DNA of 58,472 nt from Planctomycetota bacterium (GTDB taxonomy: Bacteria > Planctomycetota > UBA11346). The notes beneath the pieces were generated by a model, which worked only from the letters and a program-made list of their open reading frames with translations, was not told the origin of the DNA and did not search any database. The stretch's first letter is position 1, and every line of letters begins with the position of its first letter. A program made the translations under genes and the position numbers. Shown here piece by piece: positions 48,125-58,472 of this stretch. Location: NCBI GenBank assembly GCA_013696105.1, contig JACCZE010000230.1, forward strand, positions 1 to 58,472. The letters run 5' to 3'.

Positions 48125-49066
48125 ATGGCTGCGTTGACCTCGGCGCGCGTCCACGCCATCGTCAGCGAGAGCGCGCGGCTGCGCGACGAGGCTCTGGCTG
48201 AGATCTGCGCCGACTGGACCGGGCCGGTCAAGCGCTCGAGCGAACCGGCCGATCTGCAGACCCTCCTCCTGGACCTCGATACGCCGTCGCTCTTCGACCC
48301 GCCGGCGCTGTGGATGGTGCGCGCAGACGACAAGTATCTCAAGCGGCACAACGAACTGCTCGCCGACGCGGTCGCGAAGCCGGTCGCCAATGGCGTGCTG
48401 CTGCTGGTCGCCAGCGCCCTGGATGGCAAGTCCAAGCTCGCGAAGGCGCTGACCGCCCGCGAGGTCCTGTACCTGCCTGGCAGCCCGGGTCCCAAAGACG
48501 TCGGCGAGTGGCTGACGGGTCGGTTGGCCGGTGTTCCCCATGGCGTCGAACGTCCGCGCGAGGTGGCCCATGAGCTCATCGAGCATGTCGGACCTGATAT
48601 CGATGCGCTGCTGGCGACGGTGGATACCGCCGTGCTGTATTGCTGGGGGACGCCGCTGACGGTGGAAGCCGTCCGCGCGGTCACCGACGGGACCGCCGAG
48701 CGTCCGATCTACGAATTCACGGCCGCCGTGCTCGAAGGTCAGGCGTCGCGGGCCATCAGCCTCCTGCATGCAGGCGGGGGGATCGGAGCCCAGCAGGCCC
48801 TATCGGCCTTGACTTCGGAGGCGCGCAAGCTGATCGCCTGCTGCGACACCAGCGATGACGCCGAGGCCGCGGCGTGGGCGGGCATGCGGGGTCGGTCGAA
48901 CCTCTATTATGCGCGAAAACGCGCCCGCGATCTCGGCAAGGCCACCCTGTCCCGGCTGCTCCATGGCATGATCCTGGCCCAACGCCAGTTGCGCCAGTCC
49001 GGCCACGACCCCGACACCACCCTCGAGGTCTTCGCCCTGAACGCCCAACGGGTGATCAGGCGATGA
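48125..49066 (+). CDS. holA: DNA polymerase III delta subunit
   Basis: 313 aa. The delta subunit is the AAA+-related wrench of the clamp loader. The sequence shows the family pattern without ATP motifs: LLLDLDTPSLFDPPALWMVR, a short basic linker, EVLYLPGSPGPKDVGEWL, then helical collar (IGPDIDALL, YARKRARDLGKATLSRLLHGMILAQRQL). Family assignment rests on overall pattern, so is less certain than for catalytic proteins. Follows lptB by 73 bases. Confidence 0.7.
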   Translation: MAALTSARVHAIVSESARLRDEALAEICADWTGPVKRSSEPADLQTLLLDLDTPSLFDPPALWMVRADDKYLKRHNELLADAVAKPVANGVLLLVASALDGKSKLAKALTAREVLYLPGSPGPKDVGEWLTGRLAGVPHGVERPREVAHELIEHVGPDIDALLATVDTAVLYCWGTPLTVEAVRAVTDGTAERPIYEFTAAVLEGQASRAISLLHAGGGIGAQQALSALTSEARKLIACCDTSDDAEAAAWAGMRGRSNLYYARKRARDLGKATLSRLLHGMILAQRQLRQSGHDPDTTLEVFALNAQRVIRR

Positions 49067-49160
49067 GCCGGGTGTCACTCAATCGCGGAGATCGTTCGCC
49101 GGATACCCCTAGAGATCGCGATGTCGCAAGTACGCTTTCGGTCGCTCGAGGGTTCGCGGC

Positions 49161-50306
49161 ATGAATGTGTATTTCTGCGATAGCTGCGGGGTGAGGGTCA
49201 CCGATGTCGACCTCCACAGCGGGCATGGCATGCGCCGGCGCAACGATGTCATCTGCGCGACCTGCATCGATCTGGGCCACGGCAAGGATTGGATGCAGAA
49301 GGGCCAGGCCCCGGTGCTCGCGGCCGTCGGCGCCGGGGTGGCAGAGGACGCCGACCAGCAGCGCGCGGCGCAGCGACCCTCGTCGCCGATCATCGCGGTC
49401 GCCCGCGATCGCGCGCGCACCGTCGAGGAAGAGGAAGAGCCCGCGGCCGTAGCCCCGGTGGTGATGCGCGCCGACCTGTCGGCACATGTCGTCGAAGGGG
49501 TTCCCGATCTCGACGATGATTCCGCCACCGCCAAGGTCCCGATCCTGCATCAGAATCTGGCGTCCACCGCCGCCGGCTTCGCTGCGCTCGGTCAGCCAGT
49601 GGACGAGTCCAGGTCGTCCGATGACGATGACCTCGAAGAGACCCCGGTTCCGCAGAAGCCGGATGACACCGGCGCGGAATCCATCCTCGCGCCCACGGCC
49701 GCCCCCGCTCCGGGCGTATCCCCATTCGAATCGAGCAAGGACGCGCCGGACACGGACCGCGAGAAGGAAGAGACGCGCATCCCGTCCTCTCCCGACACCG
49801 AAATCGCGCACAAATCCAGCGATCGCCTGAGCAAATCGCAGAAGAGCGCACGAGGCAAGACCTCGGCGTCGCGCGCAGGCAAGCCCGGGAAGTCGACCTC
49901 GCGGCGGGGGAAATCCAGCAACCAGCAGATCCTGATCATGAGCGCCGTCACCGGCGTCCTGATCCTGATCATCGGCGTCCTGGTGATCGTGAAGGCGAGC
50001 AATCGCGGACCCAGGACGCCACAGACGATCGTCGAGGACCTGACCAAGAAGATCCGCACCGAGGTCAAGGCGGCAGCCACCACCGCCAAAGCCGCGCTGC
50101 AGAGCAAGGATCCGGCCGCTCTCCAGGATGCCCGGACGAAGCTCATGGCGCTCCAGGCGGACGTCAACACCTTCAATATCGCCGCGCAGAAGGCGAGTTG
50201 GAGCGAGGACAATGTCGAGACCTTCCTCGAACGCGACGTTCACTACCAGGACGTCAAGACGATGCTGCGTTTGGTCAACGACGAGCTGGTGAAACAGCGT
50301 AAATGA
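49161..50306 (+). CDS. Zinc-ribbon single-pass membrane protein
   Basis: 381 aa, family not recognised. The N-terminal CxxC...CxxC ribbon uses C6, C9, C32 and C35, and should bind zinc. A long, low-complexity acidic and Ser/Pro/Lys-rich stretch (residues 75-250) follows, then one membrane segment (~256-275, QQILIMSAVTGVLILIIGV) and a helical ~100-residue domain likely outside the membrane. It resembles planctomycete-specific membrane proteins of unknown role. It ends 8 bases before rsmB. Confidence 0.7.
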   Translation: MNVYFCDSCGVRVTDVDLHSGHGMRRRNDVICATCIDLGHGKDWMQKGQAPVLAAVGAGVAEDADQQRAAQRPSSPIIAVARDRARTVEEEEEPAAVAPVVMRADLSAHVVEGVPDLDDDSATAKVPILHQNLASTAAGFAALGQPVDESRSSDDDDLEETPVPQKPDDTGAESILAPTAAPAPGVSPFESSKDAPDTDREKEETRIPSSPDTEIAHKSSDRLSKSQKSARGKTSASRAGKPGKSTSRRGKSSNQQILIMSAVTGVLILIIGVLVIVKASNRGPRTPQTIVEDLTKKIRTEVKAAATTAKAALQSKDPAALQDARTKLMALQADVNTFNIAAQKASWSEDNVETFLERDVHYQDVKTMLRLVNDELVKQRK

Positions 50307-50313
50307 CCGCCGC

Positions 50314-51534
50314 GTGACCGACCAGGCGACCTCCGCCCGGGACGCAGCATTCCAGGCACTCGATGATCTCTCCGGCGGGCGCATCGACCGGCTCGACGAG
50401 CGCTTCGATCGCATGCGCGCGCTCGATGATCGCGATGCGGGACTCGCACGCGAACTCGCGCTCGGCGCCGTGCGCTACCAGCGGCTCTACGATCACCTCG
50501 CCGCCCGCTTCCTCAAGCGCGGGCCGCAGCCGCCGCCGCTGATGATCGCGTTGCGCCTGGCCTGCCACCAGCTGTTCGCGCTCGACCGTGTTCCTCCGCA
50601 TGCGGCCGTGCACGAGACCGTCGAGTCGCTGCGACGCGCGGGCCACCGCAAGCTGGTTCCGGTGGCGAACGCGGTGATGCGGCGATTGTCCGAGATGCGC
50701 CAGGACACCCGCATCGGCGATGGGCCGCTGGGTCGTATCGCCGCCGAGGACCAGCCCGATCAGGCCGCGGTGCGCCACAGCGTGCCCGATCGCCTGCTGG
50801 ACGATCTGCGTCCGGTGCTGCCCGACGGGAACGAGGATGCGCTCGCAAGCCTCAATCTCGTGCCGCATCTGTGCACGCGCACCCGTCCGGGCAGGCCTCA
50901 GCCGTCGGGCGCGAGCGTCCTCAAGCGCGATGGGGCGCTGACCTGGTGGGACGATCCGCAGGAGGCGCTGCGCGGACCCGTGGCCGACGGGATATGCGTG
51001 GTCCAGGACGCGGCGCAGGGCGACGTCGTGCGCATGAGCGGCGCGCGCCCCGGCGATCTGGTGCTCGATTGCTGCTCCGCTCCCGGCGGAAAGGCCGTCG
51101 CCCTCGCGGATCGCGGCTGCCGCGTGATCGCTGCCGATCTGTCCATCGTCAAGCTGCGCTCGATGCGCGAGCCGGCGATCCGTCTCGCGCAGGACGGCTG
51201 CGCTCCGGCCCTGGCCGCGGGGGCCTTCGATGTCGTGCTCGTCGATGCGCCGTGCTCGAACTCCGGCGTCATCGCACGCCGACCCGAAGCGCGCTGGCGC
51301 TACGAGCCCAAGCAGATCGCTTCGCTCGAGCGGCTGCAGGGCGCGCTGCTGCGCGCCGGCGCGGCGCTGGTCGCCCCTGGCGGCCGGTTGGTGTACAGCA
51401 CCTGCAGCCTGGTCCCGCGCGAGAACCAGGCGATCGCGCATCGCCTCGTTGGATGGCGGCTGCTGATGGAACAACTCTCGTGGCCCGACGCCTGGCGTGG
51501 CGGCGGATACGTCGCGGTCCTGGTCCGCAGCTGA
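50314..51534 (+). CDS. rsmB: 16S rRNA m5C967 methyltransferase (RsmB/Sun-like)
   Basis: 406 aa. The N-terminal NusB-like helical domain runs from 1 to ~140. The methyltransferase domain has the SAM-binding VLDCCSAPGGKAVALAD, DAPCSNSGVIARRPEARW with the first catalytic cysteine and YSTCSLVPRENQ with the second. Starts at a GTG, 8 bases after the previous stop. It adds a methyl to C967 (E. coli numbering) of 16S rRNA. Confidence 0.88.
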   Translation: MTDQATSARDAAFQALDDLSGGRIDRLDERFDRMRALDDRDAGLARELALGAVRYQRLYDHLAARFLKRGPQPPPLMIALRLACHQLFALDRVPPHAAVHETVESLRRAGHRKLVPVANAVMRRLSEMRQDTRIGDGPLGRIAAEDQPDQAAVRHSVPDRLLDDLRPVLPDGNEDALASLNLVPHLCTRTRPGRPQPSGASVLKRDGALTWWDDPQEALRGPVADGICVVQDAAQGDVVRMSGARPGDLVLDCCSAPGGKAVALADRGCRVIAADLSIVKLRSMREPAIRLAQDGCAPALAAGAFDVVLVDAPCSNSGVIARRPEARWRYEPKQIASLERLQGALLRAGAALVAPGGRLVYSTCSLVPRENQAIAHRLVGWRLLMEQLSWPDAWRGGGYVAVLVRS

Positions 51535-51597
51535 GCGTCGGGTTGCTTTCACCCCCACCGGGATAAAGTCCGCGCTCACCTCGACTTCGGAGCATAA

Positions 51598-52647
<1,050 letters not shown>

Positions 52648-52667
52648 GTCCGCGCGGGGCGGCGGAC

Positions 52668-52737
52668 GGTTGGTGGTTGGTGGTTGGTGGTTGGTGGTTG
52701 GGTGCTTTGTGGTCACCACCAACCATCCACCACCAAC
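52668..52737. repeat. Heptamer array F with inverted arms
   Basis: Ten units of 7 bases in one continuous phase: four exact GGTTGGT, GGTTGGG, TGCTTTG at the turn, then TGGTCAC, CACCAAC, CATCCAC, CACCAAC. The arms can form a long hairpin 20 bases past the gap stop, so it could act as a 3' end structure. Confidence 0.9.
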
Positions 52738-52820
52738 GCGCCGGAGTCGCCCGTGCCACCTTCCCTCTCCGGGGGTAGTACCCGGGCGCCTAGACGCTAC
52801 ATAACCATCAGGACCAAGGC

Positions 52821-53582
52821 ATGAAGCTGATCGTCTGCGAGAACCGCGAGGCCTCCGCCGATCTCATCGCCGGGATGCTGGTCACCGCGATCGCCAAGAA
52901 TCCGCGCATCCGGCTCGGCTTGTCGGCTGGCCGCACCAGCCTGCTCGCCTACGAGGAGCTGGCTTGCCGCTATCATGAGAACGGCGGCTTCAGCTTCGCC
53001 AAGGTCACCGCCTTCACGACCGACGAATACGTCGGGCTGACGCCCGAGGACCGTCGCAGCACGCGCTCGATCATGAACGCGCACCTGTTCCGGCAGGTCG
53101 ACATCCCGCGCGAGCAGACCTTCACGCCCCGCGGCGACGTCCCCAATCTCGAAGCCGAGTGCAAGGCCTTCGATCTGCTGATCGAAGCGCGCGGCGGTCT
53201 GGATCTGGTCGTGCTGGGCCTGGGGCATAATGGCCACGTCGGCCTCAACGAGCCCGGGAGCTCACCCAAGAGCCGCACGCGCCTGGTCGAGCTGACGCCG
53301 TCGACGCTCGCGGCCATCTCCGGCGGCGAGCGCTTCCGCAACCTCGATGCGACGCCGGCGAGCGCGATCTCGATGGGCATGACCACGATCCTCGAGGCGA
53401 CGCGCGTGCTGCTGGTCGTCACCGGCCTGGGCAAGGCCGAGGCGCTGCACCGCATGGTCGAGGGCCGCGTCGGCCCGGGCGTGCCCGCCAGCCTGCTCAC
53501 CGGTCACCGCGACCTCACCGTCGTGGTCGACCGCGACGCCGCGTCCAAGCTCGAATCGCGGCACCTCGAGCGCGCGACATGA
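52821..53582 (+). CDS. nagB: Glucosamine-6-phosphate deaminase
   Basis: 253 aa. Interconverts glucosamine 6-phosphate and fructose 6-phosphate plus ammonia. LGLSAGRTSL, FTTDEYVGL (catalytic Asp region) and LVVLGLGHNGHVGLNEPGSS with the active-site His, Asn and Glu are all present. AGGA lies ~6 bases before the ATG. It overlaps the DUF4954 gene by ATGA at 53579-53582, so the two are coupled; this pairing recurs in Bacteroidetes and PVC genomes. Confidence 0.92.
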   Translation: MKLIVCENREASADLIAGMLVTAIAKNPRIRLGLSAGRTSLLAYEELACRYHENGGFSFAKVTAFTTDEYVGLTPEDRRSTRSIMNAHLFRQVDIPREQTFTPRGDVPNLEAECKAFDLLIEARGGLDLVVLGLGHNGHVGLNEPGSSPKSRTRLVELTPSTLAAISGGERFRNLDATPASAISMGMTTILEATRVLLVVTGLGKAEALHRMVEGRVGPGVPASLLTGHRDLTVVVDRDAASKLESRHLERAT

Positions 53583-55528
53583 GCACCAGGCCGATCACAT
53601 CGGCGGAACCGGACTCTGCCGCCACCGGACGCCTGTCCGTTTTGAAGGTGCCCGATGCGCCGAAGACCCTCGTGGAGCTCGCGGCGCGCATCGGCGCGAA
53701 CTCCGAGCTGGTCGAAGCCGCGCGTCAGGTGGCCAAGCGGAAGGACAACGTCCTCGGCCTGCTGCTGCGCGAGCTCACCCGCGAGGAGATCGCCGTGATG
53801 GAGGACCGCGGCTGCCGCGCCTCCGATTGGAACCTGGTGCAGGTCGCGCAGGATTTCGATAGCTTCCGCGTGCGCCGCACGCACTTCAAGGGCGCCTGCG
53901 TGGTCGGCCGTTTCGGTGGCGAGATCGAGGTCTCGCCCGGCCTCTCACTGCCCACCGGCATCTACGACTGCACCCTGGTCGCCTGCCAGATCGGCAACGA
54001 CTGCCTGCTCGAGAACGTGCGTTTCGCCGCCAACCTGATCATCGAACGCGAGGCGGTGCTGTTCGACGTCGGCTCGATCACCTGCACGGGATCGTCCTCC
54101 TTCGGCTGTGGACAGCTGCTGCCCCTGGCCGGTGAAACTGGCGGCCGCGAGGTCCCGATGTGGGCCGAGGGCACCGTCGACACCCTGGCCATGGCGACGC
54201 GCCAACGCGGCGATGCCACCGGCCAAGCCGCGCTGCGTGACGCCGTGGCGAAATACACCGCCGCGGTGAAGAGCCCGGTGGCGTGGGTCCGCCGCAAGGC
54301 GCGCGTGCTGCACAGCAACCGCGTCCGCGACGCCTACATCGGCATGGGTGCGGTGGTCGATAACGCCCTTGATCTTTCCAATTCGACCGTGCTCTCGAGC
54401 GTCGACGAACCCACCGAGGTCACGGGCGGCGCCGCCGTCACCGACTCGATCCTGCAATGGGGCGTGAAGATCACCGGCAACGCCATCATCCGCCGCAGCG
54501 CGATGCTCGAGCACAGCGCCGCCGATGAGCACGCTGCGGTCGAGAGCAGCGTCATCGGCCCGAACACCACCATCTCCAAGGGCGAGGTCACCGCGACTCT
54601 GCTCGGCCCGTTCGTCGGCTTCCATCACCAGAGCCTGCTCATCGCCGCCTACTGGCCCGAAGGCAAGGGCAACATCGCCTACGGCGCGATGGTGGGTTCC
54701 AACCACACCGGACGCGCCCCCGACCAAGAGATCTGGCCCGGTGAGGGGGCGTTCTTCGGCCTCGGCTGCGCGATCCGCTTCCCCACCGATTTCAGTGAAG
54801 CTCCGTACATGGTCATCGGCATGGCCGTGAGCACGCTGCCGCAGCGGGTGCGCTTCCCATTCAGCCTGATCACCGTCCCTGCCGAGACCATCGACGAGGC
54901 GGCCAAGGTCCCGCGCGCCTACAACGAGCTGATCCCGGCGTGGGGCCTGTACTCCAACGCCTACGGCCTGGTGCGCAGTGAGCTCAAGTTCCGCCAGCGC
55001 GACCACTCGCGCCGGCACGACATCGACTACAAGGTCCTGCGTCCGCACATCATGCGCCTGGTGCAGGACGCCTACGACCGCCTCACCGCGGTGAAGACGA
55101 TCAAGACCGCCTACCTCGACACCGACATCGAAGGCATCGGCAAGAACTTCCTACGCGAAGCGACTCGCTTGAAGGCGATCCAGTACTACGGCCAAGCGTT
55201 GACTCGCTACGCCCTGCGCCTGCTCCTGAACGAGCGCGAAGGCAACCTGCAGATCCCGGGCTCGGCCGAGATCGCCCACGAACTCGCCGACCGTTTCCTG
55301 CCGAAATCCGATTTCGACGTGCGCATGCGCCGCCTGGTCGAGATCGAACGCGACAACGCCAAGCTCGTCCAGCAGAGCAAGCACCAGGACGACGAACGCG
55401 GTGCCCGCGTCATCCCCGGTTACGCCGACGCCCACACCTCGGCCGAAAAGGACCGCTTCGTCGAAAGCGCCTGGGACCGCGTCAAGCGCACCGAGGAGCG
55501 GGTCGCCGCGGTTGGCGTCCGCATCTGA
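53579..55528 (+). CDS. DUF4954-type left-handed beta-helix protein
   Basis: 649 aa, matching DUF4954/DUF6819 proteins. Residues ~125-430 contain hexapeptide-like repeats (GIYDCTLVACQIGNDCLLENV, GPNTTISKGEVTATLLGPFVGFHHQ), and helical segments flank this. Function is not established; helix geometry and coupling to nagB suggest a sugar-phosphate or amino-sugar step. No signal peptide. The downstream surface-type gene begins only 17 bases after its stop. Confidence 0.8.
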   Translation: MSTRPITSAEPDSAATGRLSVLKVPDAPKTLVELAARIGANSELVEAARQVAKRKDNVLGLLLRELTREEIAVMEDRGCRASDWNLVQVAQDFDSFRVRRTHFKGACVVGRFGGEIEVSPGLSLPTGIYDCTLVACQIGNDCLLENVRFAANLIIEREAVLFDVGSITCTGSSSFGCGQLLPLAGETGGREVPMWAEGTVDTLAMATRQRGDATGQAALRDAVAKYTAAVKSPVAWVRRKARVLHSNRVRDAYIGMGAVVDNALDLSNSTVLSSVDEPTEVTGGAAVTDSILQWGVKITGNAIIRRSAMLEHSAADEHAAVESSVIGPNTTISKGEVTATLLGPFVGFHHQSLLIAAYWPEGKGNIAYGAMVGSNHTGRAPDQEIWPGEGAFFGLGCAIRFPTDFSEAPYMVIGMAVSTLPQRVRFPFSLITVPAETIDEAAKVPRAYNELIPAWGLYSNAYGLVRSELKFRQRDHSRRHDIDYKVLRPHIMRLVQDAYDRLTAVKTIKTAYLDTDIEGIGKNFLREATRLKAIQYYGQALTRYALRLLLNEREGNLQIPGSAEIAHELADRFLPKSDFDVRMRRLVEIERDNAKLVQQSKHQDDERGARVIPGYADAHTSAEKDRFVESAWDRVKRTEERVAAVGVRI

Positions 55529-55545
55529 AGACGTCGATCGCGGAT

Positions 55546-58472
55546 GTGCCGAAGTGCTCGATTTTTACCACCCGCTACAGCATCGATGGCTCGGCGATCA
55601 CGCCGCTGTCACCGATCTACGAAAAGCCGATCAAACTCGCGACCACCACCACGCTGCGCTCGCAGTCCTTCCTCGACGGCGTCGCCAGCGCCGAGGTCTC
55701 GGTCACCTACATCATCACCGGGGTGAACAACGTCGGCGCCACGCCGGTGTTTTCGCCCCTGCCCGGGTCGTTCACCGCGCCGACCGCGGTCACCATCACC
55801 TCGACCACGCCCGGCACCACGCTCCACTACACCGTAGACGGTTCCGAACCGACCACCGCGAGCCCGACCTACGGCGCTCCGGTCGCCATCGGCGCCAACA
55901 CCACGCTGCGCGCGCGCGGCTTCGCCAACGGCTACTTCGAGGGCGCGGTCGCGGTGGGGGTGTACACCTTCCAGGTCGCGCAGCCGACCGCGGACCAGGA
56001 TCCGGCCATCGTCCACCCGGGCCCCATCGACGTCACCCTGGCCAGCGCCACGCCGGGCTCGGCGATCTTCTACCGCTTTGATGGCGTCACGCCCGACCAG
56101 GCCACCGGCATCGCCTACACCGGTCCCATCCGCCTCGCCGCCAGCGCCACCATCACCGCGCGCGCGTTCAAGATCGGCTGGACCGAGAGCGCCTCGCTGA
56201 TCGCGTCCTACACCATCAACCAGGGCGTGAACGCGCCGCCGTCGTTCACCGGCGGCGCCGACCAGACCGTGGCCGAGGACGCCGGCGCGGTCAGCGTCGC
56301 CGGCTGGGCCACCGCCATCAGCCCCGGCCCCGCCGCGGAGTCCTATCAGACGGTCTCGTTCCAGGTCACCGTCGACCTGCCTGCGCTCTTCGCGGTGCAG
56401 CCCGCGGTATCCTCCGCCGGCACCCTGACCTTCACCCCCGCCGCCAACGCCTACGGCACCGCGGTGGTGTGGGTGAACGCCCGCGACAACGGCGGCGCGG
56501 CCAACGGCGGCGTCGACGTCAGCCAGAACCACCGCCTCGAAATCGTCGTCACGCCGGTCAATGATGCGCCCTCGTTCACCACGGGCGCCGACCAGGTCGC
56601 GCTCGAGGATTCCACCGCCGCCACCGTCGCCGGTTGGGCCACCGCGATCAGCGTCGGCCCCGCCAACGAAGCCGGGCAGACGATCGCGTTCCAGGTGACG
56701 GCCGCGGATCCGGCCCGCTTCAGCGTCGCGCCCGCGATCGACGCGGCCGGCACGCTCAGCTTCACCCCCGCGGCCAACGCCCAGGGCACCACCGTGATCA
56801 CCGTGCGCGCCCAGGACAGCGGCGGCGTCGCCACCGGCGGCGTGGATCTCAGCCCGGCGCAGACGTTCAGCATCACCCTCACCGCGGTCAACGACGCGCC
56901 GTCGTTCACCAAGGGCGCGGATCAGACCGTGCTCGAGGATGCGCTCGCGCAGTCGATCAGCGGCTGGGCGACCGCCATCGCCAGCGGGCCGGCCAATGAG
57001 GCGGCGCAGGTCGTAAGCTTCTCGGTGACCAGCGACAACGCCGCGCTGTTCGCGGTCGCTCCGGCGCTGTCGGCGACGGGTGTGCTCAGCTTCACCGCGG
57101 CGGCCAACGCCAACGGCGTGGCGGTCATCACCATCGTCGCCAACGATGACGGCGGCACCGCCAACGGCGGTATCGCCGCGAGCGCGGCGCAGACCGCGAC
57201 CATCACCGTGACCCCAGTCAACGATGCGCCGTCGTTCACCAAGGGCGCGAACATCGCCGTGCTCGAAGACGCGGGCGCGCAGTCGCTCAGCGGATGGGCG
57301 ACGGCGATCGCCGCCGGTCCGGCCAATGAGGCGGCGCAGGTGGTGTCGTTCAGCGTGACCACCGACAATGGCGCGTTATTCGCGGTCGCGCCGGCGCTGT
57401 CGCCGGCCGGAGTCCTCGGCTTCACCCCAGCGGCCGACGCCACCGGCGTGGCGATCATCACCATCGTCGCCAACGATGACGGCGGGGTCGCCAACGGCGG
57501 CATCGCCGCGAGCGCGGCGCAGACCGCGACCATCACCGTGACCGCGGTCAATGACGCGCCGGTCGCCGTCGCCGATGCCTACGCCGCGTTCGAGGATACG
57601 GCTTTGGTGATCGCCGCCGCCAACGGCGTGCTCGCCAACGACATCGACCCCGATGACGCGCAGCTGCTGGCATCGCTGGTCGCGGCGCCGCTGCACGGCG
57701 TCCTGGATCTGGCCGCCGACGGCGGCTTCAGCTACCTGCCTGCGGCCGGATACGCCGGCCCCGATGCGTTCTCCTACCGCACCAGCGACGGAGCCGGCGA
57801 TTCGGATCCGGTCGCCGTCGCGATCACCGTGGCGAGCGTGAACGATGCGCCGAGCTTCGCCAAGGGACCCGACCTGACCGTCGCCGTCAGCGATGGCGCG
57901 CAGACCGTACCGGCGTGGGCCACCGCGATCTCCGCCGGTCCCGGGGAAGGGGGCCAGGCCCGCGACTTCCAGGTGACGAACGATCATCCCGAGTTCTTCG
58001 CGGCGCAGCCCGCCATCGCCGCCGATGGCACCCTGACCTTCACCCCGTCCGCCGCCGGCACGGCCCTGGTCTCGGTGCGCCTGCATGACAACGGCGGCAC
58101 CGCCAATGGCGGCATCGATCTCAGCGCGGTCCAGACCTTCCTGATCACCATCACCGGCGGCGGTGGCAACGGTGATCCGGATCCGGATCCCGTCGCCCCG
58201 GTGATCGGAGCGGTGACCATCGCCATCACCGGCGGTCTGACCGGCGATCAGCAGGATGCGACCAGCGGCGACCATTTCACCAAGAACGCCTCGGTCACCG
58301 TCACGGTCACGGCCAATGCCAGCCCCGGGACGATCGACGGCCTGAGCGTGCTCAGCAGCGATGGCCAGAGCGTCCCGTGTATCGGTGGCCAGTGCACCTT
58401 CACGCCCAGCGCCGAAGGCCGCATCACGCTCACCGGCTCGGCGATCGCCAGCAATGATGGCCTGACCGTGTC
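55546..58472 (+). CDS. Repeat-rich surface-type protein (chitobiase-C-like and Ig/cadherin-like domains), 3' end outside window
   Basis: Frame open from before 55546 to the window end (about 975 codons seen from the GTG at 55546). It opens directly inside a chitobiase/HexA C-terminal-type domain (TTRYSIDGSAITPLSP), followed by two more of these (YTVDGSEPT, YRFDGVTP). Four tandem Ig-like repeats of 110 residues begin with VNDAPSF or similar at 56227, 56557, 56887 and 57217. A VCBS/cadherin-like domain (ANGVLANDIDPDD) and further Ig-like modules follow. No signal peptide or convincing start is visible, unusual for an exported adhesin-like protein. Confidence 0.75.
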   Translation, partial: MPKCSIFTTRYSIDGSAITPLSPIYEKPIKLATTTTLRSQSFLDGVASAEVSVTYIITGVNNVGATPVFSPLPGSFTAPTAVTITSTTPGTTLHYTVDGSEPTTASPTYGAPVAIGANTTLRARGFANGYFEGAVAVGVYTFQVAQPTADQDPAIVHPGPIDVTLASATPGSAIFYRFDGVTPDQATGIAYTGPIRLAASATITARAFKIGWTESASLIASYTINQGVNAPPSFTGGADQTVAEDAGAVSVAGWATAISPGPAAESYQTVSFQVTVDLPALFAVQPAVSSAGTLTFTPAANAYGTAVVWVNARDNGGAANGGVDVSQNHRLEIVVTPVNDAPSFTTGADQVALEDSTAATVAGWATAISVGPANEAGQTIAFQVTAADPARFSVAPAIDAAGTLSFTPAANAQGTTVITVRAQDSGGVATGGVDLSPAQTFSITLTAVNDAPSFTKGADQTVLEDALAQSISGWATAIASGPANEAAQVVSFSVTSDNAALFAVAPALSATGVLSFTAAANANGVAVITIVANDDGGTANGGIAASAAQTATITVTPVNDAPSFTKGANIAVLEDAGAQSLSGWATAIAAGPANEAAQVVSFSVTTDNGALFAVAPALSPAGVLGFTPAADATGVAIITIVANDDGGVANGGIAASAAQTATITVTAVNDAPVAVADAYAAFEDTALVIAAANGVLANDIDPDDAQLLASLVAAPLHGVLDLAADGGFSYLPAAGYAGPDAFSYRTSDGAGDSDPVAVAITVASVNDAPSFAKGPDLTVAVSDGAQTVPAWATAISAGPGEGGQARDFQVTNDHPEFFAAQPAIAADGTLTFTPSAAGTALVSVRLHDNGGTANGGIDLSAVQTFLITITGGGGNGDPDPDPVAPVIGAVTIAITGGLTGDQQDATSGDHFTKNASVTVTVTANASPGTIDGLSVLSSDGQSVPCIGGQCTFTPSAEGRITLTGSAIASNDGLTV
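56227..57546 (+). repeat. Four in-frame 330-bp tandem repeats
   Basis: The units begin at 56227, 56557, 56887 and 57217, exactly 330 bases apart, and the next domain starts at 57547. Units 3 and 4 are the most alike (shared SFSVT, IVANDDGG, AASAAQTATITV), suggesting a recent duplication. Confidence 0.85.

Overview
The window is GC-rich bacterial chromosome, densely coded on both strands, and almost all of it is housekeeping genes. I saw no rRNA, tRNA, CRISPR array, phage or plasmid module. The organism is most likely a Gram-negative member of the Planctomycetes-Verrucomicrobia-Chlamydiae (PVC) group, probably planctomycete-like. The evidence is a 54-aa PVC-type small basic protein, an ECF sigma factor carrying a membrane anchor and a large extracytoplasmic domain, a DUF4954-type left-handed beta-helix protein next to nagB, and LPS genes (lpxA, lptB) that imply an outer membrane.

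Layout. 1-2.7 kb: pnp (cut by the window edge) and rpsO. 3-8.7 kb: thiG facing metF, then a leftward operon (REP-transposase-like gene, queG, thiS, small membrane protein), then lpxA. 8.8-11.3 kb: small basic protein, a heparinase II/III-type lyase and a PaiB remnant. 11.4-18.9 kb: nitrogen operon nrpR-gltB-gltD, read leftward from a palindromic operator. 19-27 kb: orphan ketoacyl synthase, citrate synthase, a sugar-acid cluster (SDR, FGGY kinase, LarA-like protein) and a CobB-type sirtuin. 27-32.5 kb: tilS, a one-domain GlmU-like gene, a YdjM-like membrane protein, ilvC and an exported M1-type metallopeptidase. 32.5-37.9 kb: GAF/HD-GYP protein, sigma factor-transglutaminase fusion, and a 44-aa double-glycine-leader peptide. 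38-45.5 kb: phosphohexomutase diverging from a PurS-PurL fusion, a CNNM-CBS-EIIA fusion, a HAD protein and a PlsC-like acyltransferase. 45.5-55.5 kb: signal peptidase I with a large insertion, lptB, holA, a zinc-ribbon membrane protein, rsmB, gap, nagB, DUF4954. 55.5-58.5 kb: repeat-rich surface-type protein, cut by the window end.

How the genes relate. nrpR-gltBD looks like a self-contained nitrogen-assimilation unit: an NrpR-family (2-oxoglutarate-sensing in archaea) repressor is the first gene of the operon it probably controls. The SDR, kinase and LarA-like genes probably handle a sugar acid. nagB and DUF4954 overlap by ATGA and should be co-translated.

Most unusual content. (1) Six intergenic arrays with an exact 7-bp period but unrelated unit sequences, mostly arranged as inverted arms; one supplies the apparent Shine-Dalgarno of gltD and one contains a duplicated 104-bp hairpin element. 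(2) The sigma factor-transglutaminase fusion, which has an internal start that could also make a secreted form. (3) The double-glycine-leader peptide just downstream of it. (4) The NrpR operon. (5) The CNNM-CBS-EIIA fusion.
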